Shown here: positions 16,896 through 26,027 of the stretch, piece by piece
Position numbering within the stretch: position 1 is the stretch's first letter
Layout: the number at the start of each line of letters is the position of its first letter
Origin: Flavobacterium sp.
Lineage (GTDB): Bacteria; Bacteroidota; Bacteroidia; Flavobacteriales; Flavobacteriaceae
NCBI RefSeq assembly: GCF_004295795.1
Contig: NZ_SEBR01000009.1
Location: 1-64,000, forward strand
DNA: 64,000 bases
Reading direction: 5' to 3'
Notes under the pieces: model-generated
What the model was told of the DNA's origin: nothing
Seen by the model: only the letters and a program-made list of their open reading frames with translations
Database searches by the model: none
Position numbers and translations under genes: made by a program

Positions 16896-18269
16896 ATGTT
16901 TACTAAAGAACAATTGGCGAAATGGGAGGCGGATGGGTTTGCTTTCCCCCCTGATTATAACGATTTTGCGGTCGAGACACCTGCCAAACAACTAAGTGTT
17001 TCATTTGAAGGTGCATCACGAGATAAAATTTTTTATTACGTAAACTTCGTCATAAAAGCCGTTGCGTTAAAAGTCACCAGAGCAAACTTATTCGTGTTCG
17101 AGGACGGCGTAGTCTTTAATACAGCAGTGTGGAAAGGAGTAGCAAATTTAAAACCGACAGGAACGTTTAGAGTGCAAGTCAAAATCCCTAACGCTACCAT
17201 CGATAATTTAGATTCGACATTCGAATTGGGTGATTTTGAATTTAAAGGCAGTGTGGAATGCGATGGTCTTTCTGCGGTTTCTCAAGAGTTTAGTTTAAAA
17301 AATGTCAAGAAAAAGGTAGAATCACAAACCAAAGAAGATACGGTTTGCTTATGCTCAGGTGATTGGTCTTCAGATACGCTGAGAAATTTGGTCATAGAAT
17401 TAAGGAAAAGAGATATACAAAAAGTTGATGCTTTTGTACCAGATGATAATGGGAATAAGCAGTACTACATGAAAGACGGAACAGTTGTGCCTAGTACTGA
17501 CAGGGGCAGACGTCCAAAAGGAGCTACAGAAAAGGTTTTCACACGACCTAAAGATTTGTCAAAATATGATGAGATGGCGGGAGATGGGAAGCGATATGAA
17601 GACCGAATTTTTTTTCTGGACTCAAAAGTCAAAGATGACGCTGGAAATACCGTAGTCGACGGTATTCCTAGTAACGAGAAAACTTATCAGAAATTCGTTG
17701 CCGAACTAAACGCAGTATTCAAATCGAGAAAGATAGATGGATGTAACCAGCGAATAATTTTTTTGGCTCAAGTCTATCAAGAGTCGCTGCTATTTACAAA
17801 AACGGTAGAAGGTGGGTCGCCATCTTATCATGGCGGGAAATTATTTAAAGGGCGAGGTCTTATGCAATTGACACATGACTTCAATTACTTTGCGTATTAT
17901 TCGGATGTGAAGGGCACTGATTTTTTTAAAGAGTTTATACGTCATCGCGGAGACAATTACAACATGACTGTTGCTGAATTTAAAACTCAGACAGGTGAGA
18001 AATACTTGACGGACGAACAGTATCAAGATTTCCTAGATTTTGTTCCTCAAGTCGGGCGCGATTTAAAATATGCTTGCCAATCTGCAGGTTGGTACTGGAA
18101 TTTTTCAGGAGCTAGTGTTTACGCTAAAGATGATAATTTTAGAATGGTTTGTGCGAAAATTAATAATCCTCAAGCCGTCGATGATCGGAATGCGACGGTA
18201 AACGGATATACCGAACGGTCAAGATATTATAACATGTTGAAAATCATATTTGATGAAAAGAATTGTTGA
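16896..18269 (+). CDS. GH19-type peptidoglycan hydrolase with N-terminal unknown domain
   Basis: The 457-residue protein ends in a lysozyme/chitinase-like domain (about 265-457). IIFLAQVYQES carries the likely catalytic Glu, and GKLFKGRGLMQLTHDFNYF matches the hallmark GRG-x-QLT-x-x-NY segment of family 19 glycoside hydrolases. By family it cleaves glycan strands of peptidoglycan. The first ~170 residues look beta-rich, followed by a CLCSGDWSS segment and a linker; they may target or bind a partner. No signal peptide is visible, so export must be non-Sec or lysis-dependent. ATG at 16896 is chosen because the earlier in-frame start would run through the hairpin. The next gene, a lipoprotein, overlaps it by 17 bases. 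Confidence 0.78.
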   Translation: MFTKEQLAKWEADGFAFPPDYNDFAVETPAKQLSVSFEGASRDKIFYYVNFVIKAVALKVTRANLFVFEDGVVFNTAVWKGVANLKPTGTFRVQVKIPNATIDNLDSTFELGDFEFKGSVECDGLSAVSQEFSLKNVKKKVESQTKEDTVCLCSGDWSSDTLRNLVIELRKRDIQKVDAFVPDDNGNKQYYMKDGTVVPSTDRGRRPKGATEKVFTRPKDLSKYDEMAGDGKRYEDRIFFLDSKVKDDAGNTVVDGIPSNEKTYQKFVAELNAVFKSRKIDGCNQRIIFLAQVYQESLLFTKTVEGGSPSYHGGKLFKGRGLMQLTHDFNYFAYYSDVKGTDFFKEFIRHRGDNYNMTVAEFKTQTGEKYLTDEQYQDFLDFVPQVGRDLKYACQSAGWYWNFSGASVYAKDDNFRMVCAKINNPQAVDDRNATVNGYTERSRYYNMLKIIFDEKNC

Positions 18270-18927
18270 AATTGGTCTTGTTATTCTGATTGTTTTTGTT
18301 GCTGGTTGTAAGGAAGAAGAATCCATTGCAGTAAAACCGTTTTATTATTTAAATATCGAATCTGATTGGAAAAGATTTTACTCAGATAAGCATGGATGCA
18401 CGAAAGTTTTTTTGGAAGAATCTGTACAGGCTGGGGATTCGATTTTCTTTGGAGAAGAAAAAATTAAAAATGCGGTCAAGTTTTCAAAAAAAGTAGGGTT
18501 AAAAAATGCGATGGTCCTTCATACCGCGATATTCGCGGAAACAGTAGATCGCAAGTTTGAAAAAATAATGGATTTTCAGGATTTTTTGCCGTTGGACTCT
18601 AGTATTTCTGCTGGGTATTTAATGACAAAAAATAATTGTCGGCTGGATGACGGAATGATAATTTATAAGGGGAATTTAGAAAGTTGTCTCAAGGTCGTTG
18701 TCTACGAAAAGGACATGGGAGAAGGTTTTACAGAGACCATATTAACCTTTGTTTATATTGATGACGAGTGGCTTTTGGTAAAACGTGAAATTATCTCTAC
18801 AAACCAAACTGAAAAAAGCACTTATTGTTTTGACACAATTAACCGCAATGTTGATCCTTTGTCTGCAAAGATGGTTAACATTACCCGCACAATGGTAAAT
18901 GAGTTGTCCGATCCAAACTGTAGATGA
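18253..18927 (+). CDS. Small lipoprotein, possible immunity protein of the muramidase
   Basis: This 224-residue protein begins MKRIVEIGLVILIVFVAGC, a lipoprotein signal with lipobox VAGC. The mature domain resembles nothing I can name; it has six or so cysteines, including NNCRLDD and LESCLKVVVYE. The start lies inside the muramidase gene (17-base overlap), implying coupled translation. A periplasm-facing lipoprotein made with a cell-wall hydrolase is the expected arrangement for self-protection, so an immunity role is reasonable, but only the position supports it. Confidence 0.72.
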   Translation: MKRIVEIGLVILIVFVAGCKEEESIAVKPFYYLNIESDWKRFYSDKHGCTKVFLEESVQAGDSIFFGEEKIKNAVKFSKKVGLKNAMVLHTAIFAETVDRKFEKIMDFQDFLPLDSSISAGYLMTKNNCRLDDGMIIYKGNLESCLKVVVYEKDMGEGFTETILTFVYIDDEWLLVKREIISTNQTEKSTYCFDTINRNVDPLSAKMVNITRTMVNELSDPNCR

Positions 18928-18978
18928 CATTTCGATTGAATTAAATTTTTAAATTACAGAAAAATAATGTATTATATT

Positions 18979-20157
18979 ATGAATAAGAAAATCAGAAAAC
19001 TTACTTTTTTACTTCCGTTGTTTCTATTGTTTATAAATATTTCTTGTGGCGGAAGCGATGACAGCAGTGAACATCCAAATCCACAACTCCCAGAAGTCTC
19101 AACCCTCCAACCCCAACTCGGCACAGGCTCACAAGTAACCCTGCGCGGAAGTGTAGACGACCTCCCAAGCAACACCGTAATCCTGAGAAGGGGTGTCTGT
19201 TGGGCAACAACAAACAATCCAACCATCGGTCAAGACAATTTTGTTGAAGATTCCCAAAACCAAGTCGGTGAATTTTCATTTGAAGTCTCTGGTTTGCAGG
19301 ATAATACGCAATATTACGTTCGGGCTTACTGCGAGAATTCGGCAGGATTGCAATACGGGAACAGCGTCAGTTTCACTACGGGAATATCTCAGCCACTCGT
19401 CACCACGTTGGAGCCGACCACAATTTTGACGACCAGTGCGACTTTGAAAGGAAGTTTTAGCACAGCGACGCTCAGCACGGTCGGGTTTGTGTATGCGACG
19501 ACACAAAATCCGACGATGAATAACGCCAACACAAGCGAATTGATGAACGGACCCGATATTTTCGATATGGACATCACGGGGCTGACTCCAAATACGGTCT
19601 ACTACGTCAGATCTTTTATCAACACGAATGGCAACCTGACCTACGGCGAACAAAAACAGTTGAAAACGACAGGTTACTTCGGACCGGCAGGAGGTTACGT
19701 GTTTTATGACAAAGGAGTCACGACCGATCCTTGGAGGTATATGGAAGTATTTCCCGAAACACGCAGTTATGACATCTCGCAGACCACAGGAAGTCAGTGG
19801 GGCAATACAGGAACGTTCATTCAAACGTCTGACGCCATTGGGGCGGGACTCGAAAACTCAATAGCTATCCAAACGGGAGTTTCCCAAGCCAATTGTGCCG
19901 CGAAACTTTGCCTTGGTTTTCAGTTCACGGAATTCGACGATTGGTTTTTGGGATCGAGTCAGGAAATGTTTACTGCTGCCAAAGCGATGAGAGCGGCGGG
20001 TGTCACGCTCGGCGGCGGCTCGACTATCTGGACTTCGACTCAGGTTGATGCAACATATGCCAAGTCTGTTTGGTTCAATGGGACGAACTTTGAGATTTCC
20101 AACAGCTCGCCAAAGACTTTTCCTAATTTGTTGGTGCTGCCCATGCGGAGATACTGA
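18979..20157 (+). CDS. Surface lipoprotein with fibronectin type III-like repeats
   Basis: The 392-residue protein has a lipoprotein signal (MNKKIRKLTFLLPLFLLFIN, then ISCGGSDD). Two repeats of the type TTNNPTIGQDNF ... LQDNTQYYVRAYCENSAG and TTQNPTMNNANT ... LTPNTVYYVRSFINTNG (about 35-215) are FN3-like modules found in many Bacteroidota surface lipoproteins. The C-terminal ~170 residues form a compact domain rich in Trp and Gly, with WFLGSSQEM and WTSTQVD, resembling carbohydrate-binding or adhesin-type tails. It is last in the apparent operon 13386-20157 and is followed by a strong terminator. A role in surface attachment is likely; partner and ligand are unknown. Confidence 0.8.
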   Translation: MNKKIRKLTFLLPLFLLFINISCGGSDDSSEHPNPQLPEVSTLQPQLGTGSQVTLRGSVDDLPSNTVILRRGVCWATTNNPTIGQDNFVEDSQNQVGEFSFEVSGLQDNTQYYVRAYCENSAGLQYGNSVSFTTGISQPLVTTLEPTTILTTSATLKGSFSTATLSTVGFVYATTQNPTMNNANTSELMNGPDIFDMDITGLTPNTVYYVRSFINTNGNLTYGEQKQLKTTGYFGPAGGYVFYDKGVTTDPWRYMEVFPETRSYDISQTTGSQWGNTGTFIQTSDAIGAGLENSIAIQTGVSQANCAAKLCLGFQFTEFDDWFLGSSQEMFTAAKAMRAAGVTLGGGSTIWTSTQVDATYAKSVWFNGTNFEISNSSPKTFPNLLVLPMRRY

Positions 20158-20165
20158 GATGAAAT

Positions 20166-20193
20166 AAAAAGTGCGGTTCAAGCCGCACTTTTT
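20166..20193 (+). terminator. Terminator after the FN3-type lipoprotein
   Basis: AAAAGTGCGG-TTCAAG-CCGCACTTTTT, a perfect stem with a T-run, 9 bases after the stop codon. Confidence 0.93.
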
Positions 20194-20279
20194 GTTTAAT
20201 ATGATATCGAGTTATTGAGCTTGTCGATTTCCACCCAGATATCATTGCGTCGATGAACGAAATGATGATGCGGTGGGTG

Positions 20280-20516
20280 TTAGTCGAAGCTGATATCTTC
20301 AATGAGTTTTGATGGGGAAACTTCCAACGCTTTGCAAAACCTCAACAGCAGATTAAAAGTGATACTCTGCTTATTCTGAAAAACTTTCCGAACCGCTCCC
20401 TCAGAACAATTTGAAGCACGAGCGAACGCTGACTTGTTGCCGTTGAATTTTACAAGGAAAAGCTTGTAAATCCGTCGGCTCAGTTCGGCTTCGAGTTCGT
20501 CGATTTTCGGCTGCAT
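20280..20516 (-). CDS. Small XRE-family DNA-binding protein
   Basis: The 78-residue protein has a Cro/C1-type helix-turn-helix over most of its length. KSAFARASNCSEGAVRKVFQ (about 29-48) is the binding unit, and LLRFCKALEVSPSKLIEDI closes the domain. It is divergently oriented to the secreted-protein gene at 20614. The 97-base spacer contains the palindrome ACTATAGT (20564-20571) and TATATTTG at 20583-20590, so it may regulate both directions. Targets are not known. Confidence 0.8.
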   Translation of the reverse strand: MQPKIDELEAELSRRIYKLFLVKFNGNKSAFARASNCSEGAVRKVFQNKQSITFNLLLRFCKALEVSPSKLIEDISFD

Positions 20517-20613
20517 CTCGCAAAGGACGCAAACGAGAGAAGCAAATAATATTTATACACTCGTACTATAGTGCGAATTTGATATATTTGAATTTCTCAA
20601 ATGCATTGTCGAA

Positions 20614-21261
20614 ATGAAATACTTGTACCTCATCTTTTTTTTCACCCTCTCCGCAGTAAATGCTCAATGTGAACTCAGGAATCTTGTACCGTTTGATTTC
20701 GGAAGTTCGAAGTTCGTAGCTTCCGAAAATGCTCAGAAATTGGACCTGATTTACCCGAAATACAAAAATTATGAGTCGCCGAGTGAGTGGAAAAAAGAGA
20801 AATACATGAAAAATGATAGCGTCTACTTTTCCCAATTAGCAATCGACGTGAGGACGGACGAATGCTTCAGCGGACGGATCAACTACATGTCACTAAATTT
20901 CGGAGATGACAAACTTTACCAAGTCAGGATCAGTTCACAATTCGGGGGCGATCAGCTTTTGCAAGCGAAGAGTGCGTGTGCGAAATGGGTCGACATTTTG
21001 AAATCAGATTTTCCTGTGGTCGAAGATTTCAATGAGCGTGATAAAAAGACAAATGAGCAGATCAACGTGGGATCGAAGCTTACTCCAAAAAATCAACAGA
21101 ACCTGACCAGACCAAAGTTTGCCACCGTGACATATCGACCATTTTACAAGAAATCTAATGACGGCAACAATCAAGTCACGAAAGAAGTTAACTATTATCT
21201 GGTGGAAGTCAAACTTGTCGACCTGAAAGACTCAAAGTACACGGTCGAGGGTTATTATTAA
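20614..21261 (+). CDS. Secreted protein of unknown function
   Basis: The 215-residue product has a cleavable signal (MKYLYLIFFFTLSAVNAQ) and a mature domain of about 197 residues without a known motif. It has a cysteine pair (CELRN near 19, CFSG near 88) and a lysine-rich C-terminal half with alternating beta-type residues. A TATATTTG promoter element ends 23 bases before the ATG. The next gene, a TPR protein, starts 22 bases downstream in the same direction. Confidence 0.72.
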   Translation: MKYLYLIFFFTLSAVNAQCELRNLVPFDFGSSKFVASENAQKLDLIYPKYKNYESPSEWKKEKYMKNDSVYFSQLAIDVRTDECFSGRINYMSLNFGDDKLYQVRISSQFGGDQLLQAKSACAKWVDILKSDFPVVEDFNERDKKTNEQINVGSKLTPKNQQNLTRPKFATVTYRPFYKKSNDGNNQVTKEVNYYLVEVKLVDLKDSKYTVEGYY

Positions 21262-21283
21262 TTCCTACGATTGAATTACGCCC

Positions 21284-21775
21284 ATGAATCAATTCGAATA
21301 TATCAAACTCGCCGAGCGAATGCAGTCCGCGAAAAGATTTAACCTAGCCAATCTATGCTTTCGGAAGTGTCTTGAAATTGATCCTGAGTATTCGATCGCG
21401 TTGAATAGCTATGCCCAAAATCTTCGGCTGAATTGCAAAAACTACCGCGATGCAATTGAGGTGTATTCGAAGCTCATACATGTTGACCCAAGTTTTAAAT
21501 ATGTGTTTTTCCGACGCGGCATCTGCAAAGGAAGTTTGCGGGACTTCAGAGGACAATACATCGATTACACCCATCACATCGTCTTTTCTCAGCCGCTCGC
21601 CATTGACTACGTTTCTCGAGCTTTGGTAGGTTTAAAACTCGGATGTCTCGAAGCGGTTATCAGCGATTGCCAGATCGCACTTACTCTGGATCAAAACTCT
21701 CAACCCGCCAAAAAGCTGCTTGGCGAAGCAGAAAATGCGTTGAGGAGTAAATTATTTTTTGGTTCATACACGTAA
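21284..21775 (+). CDS. Tetratricopeptide-repeat protein
   Basis: This 163-residue soluble protein is built of about four helical repeats: NLANLCFRKCLEIDPEYSIA, DAIEVYSKLIHVDPSFKYVF, a diverged third unit, and EAVISDCQIALTLDQNSQPA. Each has the small and large residue spacing of TPR motifs, which serve as protein-protein scaffolds. No signal peptide or enzyme motif is present. It lies 22 bases behind the secreted-protein gene and probably shares its transcript. The partner is unknown. Confidence 0.82.
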   Translation: MNQFEYIKLAERMQSAKRFNLANLCFRKCLEIDPEYSIALNSYAQNLRLNCKNYRDAIEVYSKLIHVDPSFKYVFFRRGICKGSLRDFRGQYIDYTHHIVFSQPLAIDYVSRALVGLKLGCLEAVISDCQIALTLDQNSQPAKKLLGEAENALRSKLFFGSYT

Positions 21776-21886
21776 AAGCGTCGCAGTTAATTCAACGGCA
21801 CGCACGCGCCCGTAAATATTCTATTTAAAATTTCTGCCATCGTGATTGATGGTACAATCACTCATTTTTAATTTTATCATCCCAGT

Positions 21887-22186
21887 ATGCAAAACGGAAT
21901 AATATTGATGGGTAAGTTTTACCCGATGCAAGGTTTAAAGGACTTTTTTGACGTATTGATTTCCCAATCAGTAAAAGAGGCGATTTCTCTGCAAACCCAT
22001 CCCGCTGATGACGGTCGAGAAAATTACACGGTCAGCGATATCGCACGTCTGGTGAATCGATCTCCCGAAACGATTACTCGCCATATCAGATTGAAACTGA
22101 TTAAAGCGAACAAGGTCGGCAAGTCATGGGTCATTCCTCGAGACAGCTATTTTAAATATTTGACCGCTGCCCAATCGCATTCATGA
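21887..22186 (+). CDS. Excisionase-like helix-turn-helix protein
   Basis: The 99-residue protein carries a MerR/excisionase-type DNA-binding domain in its second half: YTVSDIARLVNRSPETITRH, then a wing IKANKVGKSWVIPRDSYFKY. Such small proteins usually direct excision by the element's integrase or regulate its core genes. It is separate from, and points toward, the Rep-integrase block. A directional factor role fits the context but is not proven. Confidence 0.75.
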   Translation: MQNGIILMGKFYPMQGLKDFFDVLISQSVKEAISLQTHPADDGRENYTVSDIARLVNRSPETITRHIRLKLIKANKVGKSWVIPRDSYFKYLTAAQSHS

Positions 22187-22308
22187 TTTGAACCGAGATA
22201 TGTTCCAGCCCGCGACTCCATACCCTCGCAAAAATGAACCGCCCCTTGATAGGAAACTTTATTATTTTGGGGGTATGGGGCGTACAACGGTTTGGCTTCT
22301 CCGATTTT

Positions 22309-23574
22309 TTAGCCTTTTTCGAATAGGTTTGTCTGCCCACATTCGTCGACCAAGTTCAGCCTGTCTTTGCGATGACGATACGTGTCCCGTATGTTGTGAG
22401 CCATTTCGAAAATTTGTTTTTCAAGAGACTCTTTGATCCAAGTCCGTTTGAGATATCGCAAGCGGAGAGATTGGAACAAAGTCGGATCGTGATCATTCAG
22501 ATACCTCAGTCCCATGAAGCTCAGTAAGCGACTCGACGATTTCTGCATGGAGATGTCGATATTGGTCAATAAGCATCGTCTCTGAGGTGTTTGGTTTGAC
22601 AGACCTTCAGGAGTAAGATTTAACCCTATATTAGATGGGTTAAAACTTACTCCAAACCCTTCACGAGAGCAACGCTTGGCGACAAGTTGCGAAGCAGAGA
22701 ATTCCATCAGATTCTGGATTTGCTTTTTCAAGTTCTCAGAATGGAATTCAATAAGCGACCTGAACCTTTTCAGTGGTTTATCTCGCCGATTTGGAGTAAG
22801 ATTTAACCAGTAGTTGAGATTCCAGTAGTCGCGTAAATTCGTTACCTGTTTAGTTGTCAACTCCGCCTCTCGGATCGTCAAATCATAATATATAATTTGA
22901 CCAACCTCGTCGATGAGGTGGTGGCACAGGTTTACTAATGTATTTGGATTCACGTCTCCCATTGTCGACAGCCCAAATTTTTTTAGTCCTTCCATTCTGC
23001 GATACTTCAATTCGACACGTATGATGTTTTTTTCAGAATAGTACTGATAACCCTTGTCGTAAACTTTCAGAATCTACTGTTGGTGAGCAAACTGGGCATA
23101 ATGACCGTCTTCAGATAAACTGATTCTTTTGTTTCGATGTAGCATCAGTCCACTTATAAATTGCATTGGATTGAATGGGAGTTCGACATTCATCCCAATT
23201 TCGACGTTTTGCAAATCCATTTGTCCCCTGTCGCAGCCGAACAGGGTTTCAAGATGAATTATAGTTTGCTCCAGATCAGCAAGCGTAAACGGATTGCCAT
23301 TGAAACCCGTGGAATGGAATCTGGAAGGAGAATCTATTCCATTTATCGAATTCCACATTTTGTGAATACTCCCGGTAAATACGACATGTACTGTTTGCGG
23401 CTTTTTTCGCGACTCGAGAAGCTCGATCTTGCAACAATGGTAATCTGACTCAAGCGGGTAATCGAAATGCTCTCCTGTGGTCGACGAATAGCGTCCCCGA
23501 AAATCTAAATCTGGGTGATTCAGCAAATCGGCGACATTCACATCCCGGAGGTAGATTTTGACATAATCTATCAT
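22309..23574 (-). pseudogene. Rep-like replication protein gene interrupted by an in-frame amber codon
   Basis: Two minus-strand reading frames, 23574-23074 and 23010-22309, are in the same frame, separated only by TAG at 23076-23074. Reading through gives a continuous ~420-residue protein: FAHQQ, stop, ILKVYDKGYQYYSEKNIIRV, then ELKYRRMEGLKKFGLSTMGD. Features such as VHVVFTGSIHKMWNSING near residue 61 and KVYDKG after the stop are typical of the replication initiation proteins carried by small Bacteroidota elements and single-stranded phages. A premature stop from one base change (for example CAG, TAC or AAG to TAG) is the simplest reading. If not suppressed, the element lacks a functional copy. 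It follows the helix-turn-helix gene by 7 bases in the core operon. Confidence 0.78.
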
Positions 23575-23581
23575 CGGAAAA

Positions 23582-23860
23582 CTAGTTGCGGAGCTTGATC
23601 AGGCTCGATTCAACTTCCGACCGAAGAAAATATACTCTTCGTCCGATTCCTCGCGGATTTAATTTACCTGTCTTGCAGTAGCTATGCAGGGTTGAGAGAT
23701 CGATGTCCAATAACTCAGCAACTTGCTTGCGAGTCAAGTACTCGTCGTTGGATTTCTTTTGGAACTTTTCAGCGAAAGATTCAAAAGCCTTGCCGATTTC
23801 CTGGCCCAATAAGATTTGGAATTCATCTTGGGTCATCGTGATAATTTTCATTGCGTTCAT
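23582..23860 (-). CDS. Helix-turn-helix excisionase-family protein
   Basis: The 92-residue protein has an excisionase-type domain at the C-terminal half: YLTRKQVAELLDIDLSTLHS, then GKLNPRGIGRRVYFLRSEVE. The first half is a helix suited to dimerisation. The ATG at 23860 is one of three near in-frame starts; the exact start is uncertain by a few residues. It precedes the Rep-like gene by 7 bases and shares the core operon with the integrase; it probably acts as a DNA-bending or regulatory factor for recombination. Confidence 0.78.
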   Translation of the reverse strand: MNAMKIITMTQDEFQILLGQEIGKAFESFAEKFQKKSNDEYLTRKQVAELLDIDLSTLHSYCKTGKLNPRGIGRRVYFLRSEVESSLIKLRN

Positions 23861-23937
23861 AGTCTTGAATTGATTATGATGCAAATGAATCTTAAGGAAA
23901 ATTTAGGGATGCCCTAAAAAGATTGGTTGAGAATTGA

Positions 23938-24516
23938 TCAAATAGAATTCAGGGCTCTCTTAACTCTGTCGACAGTGGTTTGCGAATTATATGGATGGTG
24001 TTTGTCACCAGGTTTTCCATTGATGAGCGAGTTCAAGTACGGTTGGACCGAACTTTGCTTCTCGTCCGTGAAAATGCCGATTAATTTGGCGAGTGCATTA
24101 GTCGACGCACTTAGTTGCGGCATTTTTTTTCGAATTGCATCGATGCACCCTGATTCGTTCAGGAAAATGATTTTTTCGACGATCGAAGATTTTTTCAAAT
24201 CAAATATCTGCGTCCCATCGTTATCTAAATGTAATTCCGCCAAACGTTCAATTTTTAACTTCCTTTCGAGATCTACCCTTCGTTTCGTCAAAAAGTTGAG
24301 GTATCGTTGAAATTCCTTTTTTGAAATCATTTTTCTCTCGACATCGAGATTGAAGCATTCCCTGATTCGCACTTCTTCGGCCCGTATAAAATCCAATTCA
24401 TTTGACATTCCGTCGATAGTCGAATCGCAGTCCATGATATTAACCAAGGTCTGGAAGAGTTCTGGGGACAAAGCTTTTTTTGCATCGTCGCCCCTCAAAA
24501 GTGATTTGTAATTCAT
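23938..24516 (-). CDS. Accessory protein of the integrative element core, unknown function
   Basis: The 192-residue soluble protein is mostly helical with a basic middle (RRVDLERKLKIERLAELHLD) and a C-terminal segment (GIFTDEKQSSVQPYLNSLIN) of a kind I associate with proteins beside integrases in Bacteroidota mobile elements. No enzyme motif is visible. Its ATG overlaps the integrase stop by four bases, so it is translationally coupled to the recombinase. A role as recombination or mobilisation partner is likely but unproven. Confidence 0.65.
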   Translation of the reverse strand: MNYKSLLRGDDAKKALSPELFQTLVNIMDCDSTIDGMSNELDFIRAEEVRIRECFNLDVERKMISKKEFQRYLNFLTKRRVDLERKLKIERLAELHLDNDGTQIFDLKKSSIVEKIIFLNESGCIDAIRKKMPQLSASTNALAKLIGIFTDEKQSSVQPYLNSLINGKPGDKHHPYNSQTTVDRVKRALNSI

Positions 24517-25820
24517 TTCGCAATGCTTAGTCTATTGTTCCGCTCGTCGTGAAATCTTTCGTACATCACCAAAAACATATCTGCTTCCAAGTCTTTGTCC
24601 AGACGTTTATTGACGTAGGCGAGGAAAGTACTTTCCTTGCTATGACCCGTAATGTTCATCAGCAACGGCAATGGAAAAGCCGCGTAATAATTTGTCGAGA
24701 ACGATCGTCTGAAACAATGCGACGATATAAGTTCGAACTTCGGAAACTTGCCGAGCTCTCTTCTGTTTGTTTTGGCATTCAATTTCTTTCCTTCCGACAA
24801 CTGGGTAATCCCTGCCTGTTCACAAACCGTTTTTATCAGATCGTTTAATTTGGTGTGTGGAATGGCAAACGGAAACTCTTTCAGCAAAATCGTCTTTACC
24901 GTGGGGTCGCCAATTGGGATTGTTATGTTCTTTCCAGTTTTCTCCTGCACGAGATCAATGTAAATTCGATCGTTCTTGTGTCGGATGTTGTCAGGGGTCA
25001 ACGAAAGCAAGTCTCCGCCGCGTTGACCTATTTCACATCCGATGAGCATCCAGTTTCTTGCATTGACTAGTTGAATGTCGGTCAGTCTCAGCTTGGCAAT
25101 TTTTTCCAGTTCCTCGAAAGACAAAGTTTGGATGTGACGATCCTCGTCACTTTCTCGAAAATGCTGAATAGTTTTGGAATGTTTGTGGACGGCAATTTCA
25201 TTTTTGTCTGCGTCGATGCAAACCGACTTCAACATATCGAGAATTTTGCCTGTATAATTCACGGTATATTTTTGATCTTCGAGAAGCCAAGTCGTGAAGG
25301 CTTCCACGAACGGATTGTTTATTTCGAGAAATTGAATTTTCCGCCTGATTACTGCTTCGTAGCGGGTCATGAGGTTTCTGAAAATGGTGTAATTTTTAAC
25401 CGTGTTTTTACTCAGCCCAAGTTGAATTTTTCCCCCTCGTTTTACTTTACGAGTAGCCGCGTTATCTAAAATATATTGTACGTGGTTGATGAGAATGCCT
25501 CTGTCAACAATGCTGATCCTGTTAAAACATGAACCCACGCATTGCTCAAGCCAGTACGCATTTACGACGATTTCACTTGATTGCGCCTCGTTGAATTTGG
25601 AATAAACGAAACTCTCCAATTCTTTCAGGCTGTTATGAAGTGCCTTGTTTTCCGCTGTATTTTTTTTCGGGAATGGCTCTTTCGTACTCCAATCTTCTGG
25701 AAGTATCGTGAATCCAGTATTTACCTCAAAAATTTCAGCCCGGCTAATAGATAGTCGGATTTTGATTGAGACTCGTTTGTTTTGTGCTTTGGATCGAATT
25801 CTAAATTGGACGCTTGCCAT
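24513..25820 (-). CDS. Tyrosine recombinase (integrase) of the tRNA-Leu element
   Basis: The 435-residue enzyme cuts and joins DNA at the tRNA-Leu core. It has an N-terminal arm-binding domain (about 1-95), a SAM-like core-binding domain (about 105-215) and a catalytic domain with the residues Arg in GCEIGQRGGDLLSL (about 270), His-x-x-Arg in SSHCFRRSFS, and GHS followed by Tyr in HSKESTFLAYVNK near the end. The start at 25820 is chosen because the protein then begins like relatives (MASVQFRIRSKA) and because the upstream sequence contains two TTGCCCAAC boxes likely to be integrase sites. The right attachment site lies 208 bases away. Confidence 0.93.
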   Translation of the reverse strand: MASVQFRIRSKAQNKRVSIKIRLSISRAEIFEVNTGFTILPEDWSTKEPFPKKNTAENKALHNSLKELESFVYSKFNEAQSSEIVVNAYWLEQCVGSCFNRISIVDRGILINHVQYILDNAATRKVKRGGKIQLGLSKNTVKNYTIFRNLMTRYEAVIRRKIQFLEINNPFVEAFTTWLLEDQKYTVNYTGKILDMLKSVCIDADKNEIAVHKHSKTIQHFRESDEDRHIQTLSFEELEKIAKLRLTDIQLVNARNWMLIGCEIGQRGGDLLSLTPDNIRHKNDRIYIDLVQEKTGKNITIPIGDPTVKTILLKEFPFAIPHTKLNDLIKTVCEQAGITQLSEGKKLNAKTNRRELGKFPKFELISSHCFRRSFSTNYYAAFPLPLLMNITGHSKESTFLAYVNKRLDKDLEADMFLVMYERFHDERNNRLSIAK

Positions 25821-25861
25821 ACTTACTGATTTTTGCCAAAGATATTTACCTGATGAATTAT

Positions 25862-25882
25862 TTGCCCAACGGTTGCCCAACC
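25862..25882 (+). repeat. Putative integrase arm-type sites upstream of the integrase gene
   Basis: TTGCCCAAC at 25862-25870 and TTGCCCAACC at 25873-25882, direct copies 11 bases apart. They match the boxes at 7956-7975 and 26010-26022. Confidence 0.65.
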
Positions 25883-26009
25883 ACTTATCAACACTAATCA
25901 ATCTTAAACCATTTACCCCAATCTAGCCTCTTACAGAAAATAAATCAAATTATTGATTATCAATATATTGCTTTTTTATAACGTCTAACAAAAATCGTTG
26001 ATAATTGGA

Positions 26010-26022
26010 TGAGGTTGGGCAA
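26010..26022 (-). repeat. Putative integrase arm-type site, right end
   Basis: TGAGGTTGGGCAA is the exact reverse complement of TTGCCCAACCTCA at 7956-7968, 5 bases from the right attachment core. Confidence 0.7.
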
Positions 26023-26027
26023 TAGGA

